Below, piece by piece: positions 43,386 to 53,276 of a DNA stretch of 64,000 nucleotides. The stretch is taken from positions 29,781,825 through 29,845,824 of the forward strand of contig CM076851.1 in assembly GCA_039519185.1 (NCBI GenBank), in the 5' to 3' direction. The stretch's first letter is position 1; each line of letters begins with the position of its first letter. This DNA is from Astragalus membranaceus (lineage: Eukaryota; Streptophyta; Magnoliopsida; Fabales; Fabaceae). A model generated the notes under the pieces. That model did no database searches. It saw only the letters and a program-made list of their open reading frames with translations, and was not told the origin of the DNA. The position numbers and the translations under genes were made by a program.

Positions 43386-45879
43386 GTTCCTAGCTAGAGA
43401 ACAAATCCAATTTTCCTTTCTCTGTCAACAGGGCACACGTCATAAGCACAAGAACGAATGACTGGACAAATGCATGCAACATTTTAAAATTGAATCAAAG
43501 GAAAGCAATTTTAACAAGGTAATTAAGTGATTACAAAATTGCCCCCTTGTACAGAGGATTTAACCCAAAAGTCAAGAATGTACCAAAGCGGGGAGAGTAT
43601 ACACTTTATGGGCGGATGGGGCGGGACTAGACTTGGACGGGAAACTGTGGTAAGGGAGGAAAACCAATGGACTCAAACAAGAGAAATTACTCATAGCATG
43701 CATGCTCACTAGAAGAATGCTTCACAGAGAGTTAACATCAGTTAAAAATTTGTTTTTTTCTTTGATACACTATTTCAGTCTTTTATCATGGAATAGATGA
43801 GATACAATACTTTCTTTTTTGAAAAACTGAGTGCCTTGGAACACCTTGAGTTTGCAAATAAATAGGAGTGAGCTTTTCTAGAAAGATTATTTTGTAAAAG
43901 CGTCTCGTCTCTCATCACAACCTTTTTTATTGAACGCAATGCATGGATGCAAACATGATGAAAATGCAAGGAAAATGACCACTTGGGAAGTGGAATTGTT
44001 TTAAAAGATTTTTGAGTGTTTTTGATACAAGATGAAAAATGAAATTCCTAGGCATGCAAGAATGATATTTTCAAAATGGTTTTTATTCTTTAGAGGCAAG
44101 ACGAGATATGAAATGTCGATGCCCCCCCCCCCCCCTTTTTTTGTAAAAATGATGACGTGAGGCAAACAATTGTCGTTACTCTGAGTAACTTGCATGAAAC
44201 ATTGAGTGGATCCTGACTCAACACTTCATGCAATATACTGAAATGCTTCGACATTTGGTTAACTCAAACTTATTCTCTTATTTGAAAACAAACCTCATTT
44301 GATAGGGTCAAAGTGGCCCGATATCGTAGAGTAACATCTCAAATTTGTAGTGCACAAACAAATTTGAGATATTACCCTTCGTCATTCGAAGGTGCACTTT
44401 TACTCATTGAGCTTTTACATGAAGAGCTTTTCTATTTTTTCTTTGTTTAGAGAAGATGCATGCATTGGAAACTTTTCATTTTTTTTTCATTTTTAGTTTT
44501 GGAACATGATTTTGAAAATTATTTGGAGATGCAAATGATTTATTGGAAAAAAAGGTTTTAGAAAAATGTGCTTGACGGGGTATGACCCGCTCCTACGTAT
44601 CCCCATTGTAATGAGGAACCAAAGCTTACGTAGTTCTACTGTGTCTTTTTTTTTGAAATAATGCTTATGCATGAATGCCTCGTCTTGGATGAACTTGACG
44701 AGGATTTTTTTGCATGATTATAAATGAAATGCTTATGCTATGCAGATGATAATTGTTTTTTGTTTTATCTTTATGTAATGAAAGGGAATGCAAGATGAAT
44801 GGTTTTTTTCAAAATTGGAATTTTATGCAATGCAGATGATGCAATGATGCAGTGATGCAATGATGCAATGATGCAATGAAGCTTCTTTTTTGTGTTTTTG
44901 CAGAAAGAGGATATTTACAGGTGGTGATTTGAAAATTTTCACACTATATGCCACCTCATATAGGCGTTTATTGAAAAGGAAAAGCATATCTTTTTTGATT
45001 TTCGAAAATTTTGAAGGAAAAATTGATTGAACTGAATGCAACAATGCAGCACACAATTTGGAAAGCCCTTGTGACCTAAAAAGGGGGTAGAACCTATGAT
45101 CTAAGGCACTTTAGGGATAATCTTCTCATGTAGCTCTATTCACACCCTCACAAAGGTCATCAGAGCCACAGTCCCTCTCATGAAAATCCCCGTAAATGCA
45201 GCAAACTGCTAGATACGAAGCATCATGAAAGAGCACCGAAATTCAGTAAGCTTAATCTTAAATACAGAAAGTCTGTTGCATTCTTTCCAACAAAAGCCTC
45301 TACAAATTCTTATTTGGTAAGTTAGCAAGCTTAATCTTAAATACAGAAAGTCTGTTGCATTATTTCCCAAAATTAACAAGATGTATCTACAAAATTAACA
45401 ATAATAAGAAACATACAAAAACAAGAAACTAGAATATTAAGAAACTGCTTTAGGGCAGAGTTCAGTCACAAGAAATCAAAATCATCGCAATAGAACCTCA
45501 AATTAGAACATAAATCAACAACTAGAGAGAAAGGGGATCATTTTTATAGCAAAAAGAAAGATAGCGAGGAGTGGTGGTTTACCTTCCCGAAAAAACAGAA
45601 GAAGAATGGAAGATGGTGATAGTGACAGCGACGACGAGAGAGATGACGACGGCGGCAGAGAGGAGAGAACGGGAAGAGCAAGATTTTTGCGGAGAGAGCA
45701 AAGGAAGCGCGATGGCGGTTGGCGGAGAGAGCAAGATTTTTGCGGAGAGAGCAAAGGAAGCGCGATGTGTGGAACGCGTAGGGTTTCAAGTGTTTTTTTG
45801 TTTTTTTTGACAGAGCTAAGAGATGCACGCATAAGGTTCCAGTTTTGGAGATGCACGCATAAATTAATTAAACATATAA
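43386..45879 (-). other. Ogre leader region between nested CACTA DNA and gag
   Basis: No gene is recognised. Bases 44571-44645 read GGTATGACCCGCTCCTACGT and onward, matching the TACGTA module of the LTRs, so this may be a relic of an older LTR. A C15/T7 run lies near 44122-44146 and a GATGCAATGATGCA array at about 44833-44880. A repeat AAGCTTAATCTTAAATACAG occurs near 45249 and 45329. Bases 45671-45765 hold a 53-bp-spaced duplication of AGCAAGATTTTTGCGGAGAG. A donor-like GGAAG|GTAAACC on the minus strand near 45585 hints at a captured first exon, not identified. Confidence 0.5.
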
Positions 45880-46033
45880 AGTCAGACGTAGGTTTCCACC
45901 CGACTTAAAAATGTGAGCACCAGAAAGTTTTACCCCTGTTAATTACAAGTTTGCCACCGCGTCCACGTTTTAAGTCGGATAATTGGGAATCCGACTTAAA
46001 AACTCCAATTCTTTTCCAATTTTTCCACTAGTG
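45880..46033. mobile_element. Right-end fragment of a second CACTA element
   Basis: The sequence ends TTTTTCCACTAGTG, so its reverse complement starts CACTAGTGGAAAAATTGG, the same terminus as the right end at 52938. It carries AAGTCGGATAATTGGGAATC and further GTCGG/CCGAC subterminal pairs. It also shares CCACCGCGTC and ACAAGTTTGCC with the left end of the Pack-CACTA, but inverted. No matching left terminus was found upstream, so it looks truncated or its left end has decayed. Confidence 0.7.
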
Positions 46034-46359
46034 ACAACTCTGATTGAAACTTTCGCGAGTAGCCAAACGCACAAAGGTCCTGATGGGCTCCCACTACTTG
46101 AATCCACTCATCCTAAGGTATCCTAACAGACCTGGGTTATGGTCTCTTTCTTTAATCATATAATCTCAAGGTACAAGTGTGTGTGTGTGTGTGTGTGTGT
46201 GCGAAGGGCATTTCCTTAAAAACTACCCCACCTGCAAATGAAAATCCAGAACAGTCCAGACAATAGCATGTTGTCTACTATAGGGTTCAATATCATTCAA
46301 ATACAAACAAGCTTAGGGTGCCAACAACAATGCACTACTTGCTTAAGAAAGGGAGCTGA
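46034..46359 (-). other. Ogre leader segment between the two CACTA insertions
   Basis: No ORF is seen. Bases 46062-46105 (AGCCAAACGCACAAAGGTCC...) resemble the LTR repeat AGCTAAACGAACAAAGGCTC. A (GT)n microsatellite lies at about 46177-46201. TGA at 46357-46359 is the left target duplication of the Pack-CACTA. Confidence 0.55.
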
Positions 46360-46394
46360 CACTAGTGCAAAATCAGGAAAAGAATTAGGCTTTT

Positions 46395-46525
46395 AAAGTC
46401 GGGTGAGAAAATATCCGACTTAAAACATTGACGCGGTGGCAAACTTGTAATTAAAATGAAAATAAAATTTTGATACTTGCGTTTTTAAGTCGGATTCTTC
46501 TATATCCGACTTAAAACGTTCACTA
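46395..46525. repeat. Left subterminal repeats of Pack-CACTA
   Basis: Two palindromic pairs, AAGTCGGGTGAGAAAATATC/CGACTT and AAGTCGGATTCTTCTATATC/CGACTT, are the likely transposase-binding sites. Confidence 0.8.
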
Positions 46526-46564
46526 CTTTTTTTTTGAACAAAAAACGTTCAGTACTTAAAACAC

Positions 46565-47058
46565 ATGTCGCTGAATGAAAAAAAAAGGAAACCCATCTTC
46601 GGATTTTCAATATCCCATCTCCCAAACCCTCTTCTCCATCTCCTCGCAAACCCTCTTCTCCAGGAACTTCAGTTGCCTCCGCTATTTTCCTCTAACACAA
46701 ACCCTAAGCTAAAGTTGAAGCTCCACACGGGATCTCTCTGGCTCTCTGCCATAAGCCTCGCACAAGTCTATTGCTCTCACTCTCACTTTTTCATCATTAG
46801 ATCTGTTTTCACTCTTCTTTTTCAAGGTACAATCGCGTTGCCTCTACTCTTCTCTTCGCTCATGTTGTTTGTTTCTAATCTCATACATGGAAGGGCCGGG
46901 TTGGTTGTATCTTGCAGTTTGTTCAAATTTAGGGTTTCTCATGTTTGCGCTGTTTTAATTTTGCAGCAACCGCGCTTACAAACAAGTTTTACGTGGCGAT
47001 CGCTGAACTTGAATGTGATGGAATTGGATGCAAGTGTTGTCACATTGAAACAGGGAAG
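46565..47058 (+). pseudogene. Captured 5' leader and exon of an unidentified gene
   Basis: A C/T-rich leader with CCCAAACCCTCTTCTCC repeats ends in a donor-like CAAG|GTACAA at 46826. After a 140-bp intron-like stretch comes an acceptor TTTTGCAG and exon-like 46967-47058, ending GGAAG|GTAATAG. One frame of that exon reads TNKFYVAIAELECDGIGCK and continues CCHIETGK. The composition (AAACCCTAAG) is typical of a plant gene start. I do not recognise the parent. If the splice sites work, this could supply a promoter and first exons to a transcript through the carrier fragment. Confidence 0.45.
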
Positions 47059-48058
47059 GTAATAGTTGTTTGATTAGCCCAATGGATTTTACTATGTTTT
47101 CTTTACTCCTTCCTTTGCTTTGACGTAGTACTATGATGATACTGTTAGATTCTTCTGGATTGTGTGACTTTTGGGCCAAAGATTAGAGTGTGGTGCTTTT
47201 AGTAGTAGTTGTGCCATCGTGTCTTTCATTGCATTAGTTTTGGCTATTTGTGATTGTAGTGGTGTCTATGCCTCTTTTGAAATGATTAATTTCAGATTCA
47301 GTGATTAGTAGTGGTATTGAAGTTTTTTGCAAAAAAAATTAGTAGTATTGAAGTTCCTTTTGAATATGATTCTTAAGTATCATTGGCATTTTCTTCATTT
47401 ATTGATTTAACTTGTATTGCTGTATGCAGATATACATAATGCTTTAGAGGTAGGGACCTTCTGTGGGAAGAGCTGAAGGTCAGAATTTACTATTTGCTTG
47501 AAGTCCAGATTGAATAAGAAGTGCAGGCCATTATTTAACATCAGCTAGACTTCTATCTGCACAAGTTGGGCTGGTTTTGCTGTCTTTTTCGGTTGTGTAA
47601 CAAGGTCATTTGTCTCCATCATTATCTTGGAGTATCTTTGCTGTCTTTTTCAGTATATGCAACAAGAGCTTTAGTGGTAATTCAACAAATTACAATAAGC
47701 CTCCTCAACTATAGGTGTGATTGAAGCTTGGCTTGGAAGCCTAAGGTACTGTGATGCTACTTTTTTGAATCAAAGGGTGTTGGATCTCTTTCTTGGGTTG
47801 TTTAATTTATTTGCTTTTAAGCTATTTTTACTTATAAGACTCTTAATGAGCACTTTATGTTTTGATGTTGTAGTGCATATCTTTCTTTGCCTACTATTTA
47901 TCAGTTTGAGTATTTTCTACAACTCAATTCTACTTTAATTGATGAAATTTTGTGAGAAATTTTAGAAGGCTGGAGGTTTTACTCTACTTTTACCTGTCTG
48001 CTAATGTAGGTAGAAAATGAATCAGATTAAGAACAAACTTTTTGTTACTTCTTTTTAG

Positions 48059-48153
48059 TTTAAAGAAAAACATAAACTTTTGGAGAGCTTGGTTAAGGTT
48101 TCCGAAGAGGACAAAGAGAGGTTTTTATTGAAGGTCAAGGAAAGAGTTGATAG
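48059..48153 (+). pseudogene. Exon-like fragment, parent unknown
   Basis: Acceptor TTTTTAG precedes 95 bp that read KEKHKLLESLVKVSEEDKER, then FLLKVKERVD, and end GATAG|GTAAAG. It is highly charged and probably helical. It lies just upstream of the carrier fragment on the same strand. Confidence 0.4.
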
Positions 48154-48170
48154 GTAAAGACCTTTGCATA

Positions 48171-49437
48171 CATTTTGTTGGTGGTGGGATGGCAGGAATA
48201 ATTGCTGCTTCATCTACTTATCCCTTGGATCTTGTTAGAACGCGGCTTGCTGCACAGGTAGGATCAAAATAGTCAAATGTTTTTAGACGCATCTTGAGTG
48301 CGGTCTTGGTGAAAACACATGTAGTTGATAAATTTGATGAACTGTTTATGCACAGCTAGTTGATAAATACCCTTGCATTTGTTTTTTACTTAACAATTAA
48401 CAATTGGCTTTGTTAAAATTTTGCCAAGGAAGAGGGAATTCTTGGCCTTTATAAGGGACTTGGAACTACACTTTTGGTATGATGTTATTATCAATTCACC
48501 ATTGCTTAAAGTGAACATTCCTTTCTTGTGTAATTAACTGCATACTGTTGCTAGTGCAGACTGTTGGACCAAATATAGCAATCAACTTCTCTGTATATGA
48601 AAGCTTACGATCATTTTGGATGTCAAAAAGGTAGTTAGTCCAATTTTCCATTATTTCATGTTTTTCAAAGCTATTATAATTATTATTATTGTAATATTGA
48701 TTGTTTCTCCACATCACATCCGATGATTCAACTGTTGTTGTTAGTCTGGCATGCGATAGTCTTTCAGGCATTGCGTCTTCAACAGGTTGGTAACCAAAAT
48801 GCGAAATCATAACTTGCACTTTTGCTTTTCCTTCTCTTATAAATATTCTCGATGATTAGAATTTTTAATGTTCCTTGTCAGATACATATTCTTGATAATT
48901 TGCTTTTTTATGTTTCTTACAATTGGGGTTATGAACATTCTTGTGGTAATTTACCCTTTTCCTACTTCTCTGTGTGGCATCAGAAAACTAAATTTAGTGT
49001 TATTGCATCAAATATTTATTAGATGTTCAATTACAGTTAAGAATCCTTTTGTCAAATTGTTGACTTTCCTCAAACCACAAATGTTAAAGAAGTTAATGTC
49101 TGTAGTGGTTTTACTATGCTTTTGATGCAGAAAAAAAAGTTTGGTGCAGGTATGCTTCTCACTTAGGTGTCCTCTTTGAGGTATGCTTCTCACTTAGGTG
49201 TCCTCTTTGAGGTATGCTTCTCACTTAGGTATGTCTCCCCAAGCTATGCAGTGGATATTTCATATGTCGAAATCAAAACTGTATTATTTAGACACTAACT
49301 ACATGCATCCACTGTATTCAATTCGTGTAATATCAAATCTGTTTTGAATAGAATGTGTATGGTTCAATTAATCTATTTTCCTATTTGCAGCAACATTTCC
49401 CTTGGATCTTGTAAGGCGGCAGAAGCAACTTGAGGGT
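48171..49437 (+). pseudogene. Captured mitochondrial substrate carrier gene fragment (5 exons)
   Basis: Exons with consensus borders are about 48171-48257 (FVGGGMAGIIAASS, YPLDLVRTRLAAQ), 48422-48476 (EEGILGLYKGLGTTLL), 48560-48630 (VGPNIAINFSVYESLRSFW), about 48710-48785 (SLACDSLSGIASST) and 49391-49437 (ATFPLDLVRRQKQLEG, then TGA). The P-x-D-x-x-R signature appears twice, as in SLC25-family carriers of the mitochondrial inner membrane, which exchange metabolites or nucleotides. Only the middle part of the protein is covered. Acceptor quality of the first exon is uncertain, and the last exon runs into a stop. It cannot make a working carrier. Confidence 0.9.
49149..49230 (+). repeat. 31-bp minisatellite in carrier-fragment intron
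   Basis: Just under three copies of a unit containing GTATGCTTCTCACTTAGGTG and TCCTCTTTGAG lie within the last intron of the carrier fragment. Confidence 0.9.
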
Positions 49438-49771
49438 TGATAACAGACTTGAAGAAAATATTGAAGAGTATGTTAATATGATTTTATCTCTAAGGCCTAG
49501 TCAATTAGCTTTTTCTGCATTGCTAACGGTCATGAGTTGCATTGTATACACAGGAGGGAACGCGTTACAGCAAGTGGAGGCGAAGTAGGGAGGCTTAGCA
49601 TTGTTAGTATTTAAAATGTGACGTTGTGATGTTGGCCCATATTCAGTTTCAAATCTCTAACAACTGAAGTATACTATGAGCTCTTGCAGCCCAAAGTTTA
49701 TTTGTATAATTAACATTTTGCAAAATTGGGCTTTTAATTTCCTTCCTCTGACTTTCTGATGCCTTTTGCAG

Positions 49772-50475
49772 GTTTGGCAAGCACTTTTGGCTGTTAGAGC
49801 ACTTGTGCTGCCTCCTGGGGAAGACATTGAAACATGGCTCAAATTTGCTTCTCTGTGCCGAAAAAGTGGGTGCATTAGCCAAGCAAGGTCTACTTTAGTT
49901 AAACTTCTTCAGGTTTGTACTTTGTACCTGGTTTATGAAGGTTGCTATCTTTGTTTATTGTCACATATCTAATCAAGTTATTTTTTATTCCATCAGTATG
50001 ACCCCGAAAGTGTACGATATCATGGCTCACCTTAAGTAATGCTGGCATACTTGAAGTACCAGTGGTCACTTGGAGAGGATTCGAAGCGTCGAGAAGCATT
50101 TGTTAGGCTGCAGGTATCACATGTATTTCTCTTCTATAATCAGCACTTATCTGAGCTATAATATTCTTTACCAATCTGCTATCTGTTTTGTTGGCCTAGA
50201 GTCTGGCTATGGAACTTTCAGGTGCACCCAACATTCAGCCAGTGACACAGTCAGGCTTCAAAAGTGGTTTGAATCCAAGTGTTTCGCCCCTTGCTCGTGT
50301 TTATCTGAATCTTGGGTCCTGGACTTTCACCAGGACTGAATGATGAGTCCATAGAAGGTTTTAAGTTGTCATAATGGGGACTCTTCAAATAAAATATTAT
50401 TGATCAAACTATTGATTAGGTTTTAATATTTGTAGATATTCTTGATGCATTCAAAAAAGCTACTGAATCAACAGC
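49772..50475 (+). pseudogene. TOR: Captured TOR kinase fragment (FAT domain, 4 exons)
   Basis: Exon 49772-49912 reads VWQALLAVRALVLPPGEDIE followed by LKFASLCRKSG and SQARSTLVKLLQ. Exon 49997-50113 gives VRYHG and LKYQWSLGED. Exon 50200-50358 gives MELSGAPNIQPVTQSGF and PLARVYLNLGSW, then after a small deletion GLNDESIE. Exon from 50436 gives ILDAFKKATES. These match my knowledge of the FAT region of plant TOR, the growth-controlling Ser/Thr kinase. An in-frame stop near 50034 and the deletion near 50325 break it; the kinase domain is absent. Introns are kept, with AG acceptors and GT donors. It lies about 330 bp after the carrier fragment, same strand. Confidence 0.88.
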
Positions 50476-50522
50476 TTTTCTTTGAAATAGTTATTTTGCA
50501 TTTAATTTTTAGAAACTCTGTA

Positions 50523-51065
50523 TTAAAGTTCTTTATGCTCATAATATAAATAAAAGACAATATCTGCCTCTGATTCTTGTTTCTCTTTATTCTTTTTACC
50601 TTTTGATGACAACTTTCTTTGTATGCAGTTCCTCTCCTTTAGTGCAAGTGCTGGTGAACACCCTTGGCTATAATCATATTCAATATCTTGCAAAGATTCT
50701 TTGACCTTTTGTACAGGAAAATTAAGCACAACATTATTGCCTCTCATGGAAAATGCAGCTTGGTCATAAGCTAAAGCAGCATCCTCTACAGTATCAAAGG
50801 TTCCAAGCCATACCCTTTTACCATTCCTTGTTGTATCTCTTATCTCTGCTGCAAATTTTCCCCATGGCCTTTTCCTCACACCAATATATGACTTTTGCTT
50901 CTTATTAGCTTCAGAGTTTGGTTTTCTTTCAGTGGAGAAGTCAACCATGTGGAAGGAAAGAGAATCATCATAAGTAGTAGGGTCAACAGAGTTTGAAGAT
51001 GACTCGAACGGAATTTGTGAATGCATTTCCAAATCTGGGTTGTAGAAAAAAGTGCTACTCATCAT
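50523..51065 (-). CDS. AP2/ERF transcription factor ORF carried by Pack-CACTA (group IX-like)
   Basis: An intronless ORF of 180 codons starts MMSSTFFYNPDLEMHSQIPF. The AP2/ERF domain at about residues 58-117 is complete: SYIGVRKRPWGKFAAEIRD, then KRVWLGTFDTVEDAALAYDQ and MRGNNVVLNFP, with the WLG motif and the RAYD-type element. Such domains bind GCC boxes in promoters. The sequence after the domain (KVKESLQD) and the Ser/acidic N-terminus suggest group IX, the ethylene/jasmonate/defence clade. Those proteins usually end in an EDLG/LL motif; here the C-terminus is VFYLYYEHKEL, so the tail is truncated or replaced. It is on the opposite strand to the other captured fragments. It may be expressed and could compete with its parent; this is inference. 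Confidence 0.85.
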   Translation of the reverse strand: MMSSTFFYNPDLEMHSQIPFESSSNSVDPTTYDDSLSFHMVDFSTERKPNSEANKKQKSYIGVRKRPWGKFAAEIRDTTRNGKRVWLGTFDTVEDAALAYDQAAFSMRGNNVVLNFPVQKVKESLQDIEYDYSQGCSPALALKERNCIQRKLSSKGKKNKEKQESEADIVFYLYYEHKEL

Positions 51066-51239
51066 ATTAGGAAATTAACTCTTCTCTCTCACTTTGCTTC
51101 TTCTCTGTCTTAGTCCTCTCTTTCTTCTAGGCTTTCCTAGATAATGCCTTTCTTTTATGTTATTTTGTATTCAATGTCAGGTTGTTGCTGATGCTTTCTA
51201 CTAGATTTGAATTGGGGACCCTTGAGGTGACTTTTATGA

Positions 51240-51765
51240 TTTCTACCCGATGATCCTTATGCTATTGGAACCATTGATGAACTGAAAGATGTGGTGAAAG
51301 TGTTTCATAAAGTTGGAATGAAAGTGCTGGGAGATGCTGTTTTGAATCACCGTTGTGCCCAATTTCAGAATTAGAATGGTATTTTGAATATATTTGGAGG
51401 TCGTCTCAACTGGGACGATCGTGCTGTTGTAGCTGATGATCCACATTTTCAGGTCTGTTATTGATGGTTTAGGATATGTACTCCGCTCTTTGTTCTTTAC
51501 ACCCTATTAATATCATAAAAGGAATCAGATGGAGTTTTTTTTTAATATTCTCAGCATGTCTAGTTTCTTTGTGGTTGACAATTGATGCCTTTCGGTTGAG
51601 AACCATTGATAATTTATGTCAAAACGCATTGATAATTAATATTGTTTCTGCCATACAGGGGAGGGGAAACAAGAGTAGTGGAGATAATTTCCATGCTGCT
51701 CCAAACATTATTCATTCACAGGACTGTGTGAGAAAGGATATTAAAGAATGGTTAAGCTGGTTAAG
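51240..51765 (+). pseudogene. AMY3: Captured AMY3-type alpha-amylase fragment (2 exons)
   Basis: Exon about 51245-51452 reads GTIDELKDVVKVFHKVGMKV, then LGDAVLNHRCAQFQN, an in-frame TAG at 51372-51374, and FGGRLNWDDRAVVADDPHFQ before a GT donor. Exon 51659-51765 follows acceptor ATACAG and reads GRGNKSSGDNFHAAPN, HSQD and RKDIKEWLSWLR. The DAVLNHR block is conserved region I of GH13 alpha-amylases. The GNKSSGDNFHAAPN stretch is, to my knowledge, specific to the plastid AMY3 type that degrades starch. The catalytic residues lie downstream and are missing. Confidence 0.85.
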
Positions 51766-52195
51766 GTTTATATTCCAAATCCTAATTTTCATCTATTTAC
51801 TATTAGCCCAAAATGTCATCAAAGGAAATTATATACATTCAACTTATTAGTAGTACATACATTAAAATGATATTGCATTCTTTGTCATGATTTCATTGCC
51901 AAATTGGCTATGCTGGAGAACTAAGACAAGCTGTCATTCAAAATGATTAATGATGTTAGAATCATCATCTCAATCGTTAATTTCATTGGGATGATGATTC
52001 TCAGTAGATACCAGAATGCTTGGCTTGATTTTGGATAACTCATGCTTGAGACCTACTTAATAGGCTATATTTAGAGAATTAAGTATTATTGTATTTTATG
52101 AAAAATAGAAATGCATTGCAATTTCAATGATTGTAGGTTACTACTCTTTGATTCTTTGATGCTAACTTCATTTCTGGATTGCCACTTTCAGGCCA

Positions 52196-52480
52196 ATCCT
52201 CCAATGTTGCATTCTAACTTCAAATTCATGAAGTTGTAAAGAAAACAAGCAAAACTCACTCCAATGTTGAGGAGTGTGCATGCAAGCAGCCAAATTGTCC
52301 AACACAATCACAAGTGAATTACCTTCTACAAGTCAAATGAAACATCAAGAGAACAATGAGTGTAGTATTTCAAAGAAACTACATACTATGGAATCAATGC
52401 AGACACAAATGATCTACCCACCTCACACCAAGATAAATCACAGTAAGAAACAATGTGCATGTGTATTTGTGCTATTACTT
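52196..52480 (+). other. Exon-like stretch of unknown origin in Pack-CACTA
   Basis: After a pyrimidine-rich CCACTTTCAG acceptor the sequence can be read HEVVKKTSKTHSNVEECACK and QPNCPTQSQVNYLLQVK. I recognise no family. It could be a further captured fragment or simple filler. Confidence 0.3.
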
Positions 52481-52659
52481 TTGTAGTATATTCTATATGT
52501 TTATAATCAAGGCTTGAGTGATTTAATGATGCTTGGCAATCTGGCATCATTTTTTTTCCATTGTTGTTTCCTTCTCTTGCCTCAGTTCTGTTGTCTTGCA
52601 GAACAGTCAATCAATTCAGGGGAAGCTACAAAAAATGTTTTTTTTTTCAAAAAAAGGAA

Positions 52660-52930
52660 CATTTAAAGTCGGGCGCAACCAACGTCCGACTTTAAAAGTT
52701 TTTCCACTGGCCATAATTTAAGTCGGACGCACTAATAATCCGACTTTAAAAGTTTTTCCACAGGCCATAATTAAAGTCGGACGCACTAATAATCCGACTT
52801 AAAAACGTACTTTTTAAGTCGGACCTTAATCCGACTTTAAAAAAACATACTTTCTAAGTCGCTTTGATAGAAGTCGGGTGAATGTCCGACTTTAAATGTC
52901 CGAAAGGTCCGACTTTGAATCCCATTTTTC
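52660..52930. repeat. Right subterminal repeats of Pack-CACTA
   Basis: Near-identical units of about 63 bp contain AAGTCGGACGCACTAATAAT/CCGACTT and TTTTTCCACWGGCCATAA, followed by further GTCGG/CCGAC pairs. They form a dense hairpin array next to the right terminus. Confidence 0.85.
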
Positions 52931-52941
52931 CACTAGTGTGA

Positions 52942-53255
52942 GAATAGGGGAACATGATAAGAGAGGGGAAAATGCACGAATTTACCTTAAGAAAGGGAGC
53001 AAAGAAAAAGGGAACATGATATGATTGGGGAAATGCATGAGGGAACTAAGCATATAAGCAAAGAAACAACCATCTATTACTTTAAACAAAAGCAAACATA
53101 GAAGGAGAAGAAGAAGAATGCACAGGAATGCAACATGAAAGTATGAAAAAGAAGAAAGCATAGAGGCAAAACAAGATATTCAAATCAATCACACAAATCA
53201 CACACTTAATTAATTAGGCTTGACCCACTTTTTTAAAAATATGTTTTTCTTTTTA
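52942..53255 (-). other. Ogre leader next to the PBS
   Basis: Purine-rich, non-coding. In the element's orientation it is the first about 310 bp after the primer-binding site, before the CACTA insertion. Confidence 0.6.
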
Positions 53256-53274
53256 GTCCCCAGTGGAGTCGCCA
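53256..53274 (-). other. Primer-binding site of Ogre-type element
   Basis: TGGCGACTCCACTGGGGAC on the minus strand lies 2 bp inside the right LTR. This is the characteristic Ogre/Tat primer-binding site, generally attributed to tRNA-Arg. Confidence 0.88.
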
Positions 53275-53276
53275 GC

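Larger units (their letters stand above)
46360..52938. mobile_element. Pack-CACTA: CACTA transposon carrying several host-gene fragments
   Basis: Terminal inverted repeats CACTAGTGCAAAATCAGG (left) and CACTAGTGGAAAAATGGG (right, reverse complement) are flanked by a perfect TGA duplication (46357-46359, 52939-52941). Subterminal GTCGG...CCGAC palindromes lie at 46395-46525 and 52665-52915. No transposase is present. Instead the 6.6 kb holds intron-containing fragments of a mitochondrial carrier, TOR kinase and an AMY3-type amylase on the plus strand. An AP2/ERF gene lies on the minus strand, along with unassigned exon-like pieces. Introns are kept, so capture was at the DNA level. The element sits in the leader of the Ogre element and is younger than it. 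Confidence 0.92.

Noticed and set aside
44833..44880. GATGCAATGATGCA array as a regulatory element
   Set aside because: Short simple repeat in non-coding Ogre leader; nothing ties it to regulation.
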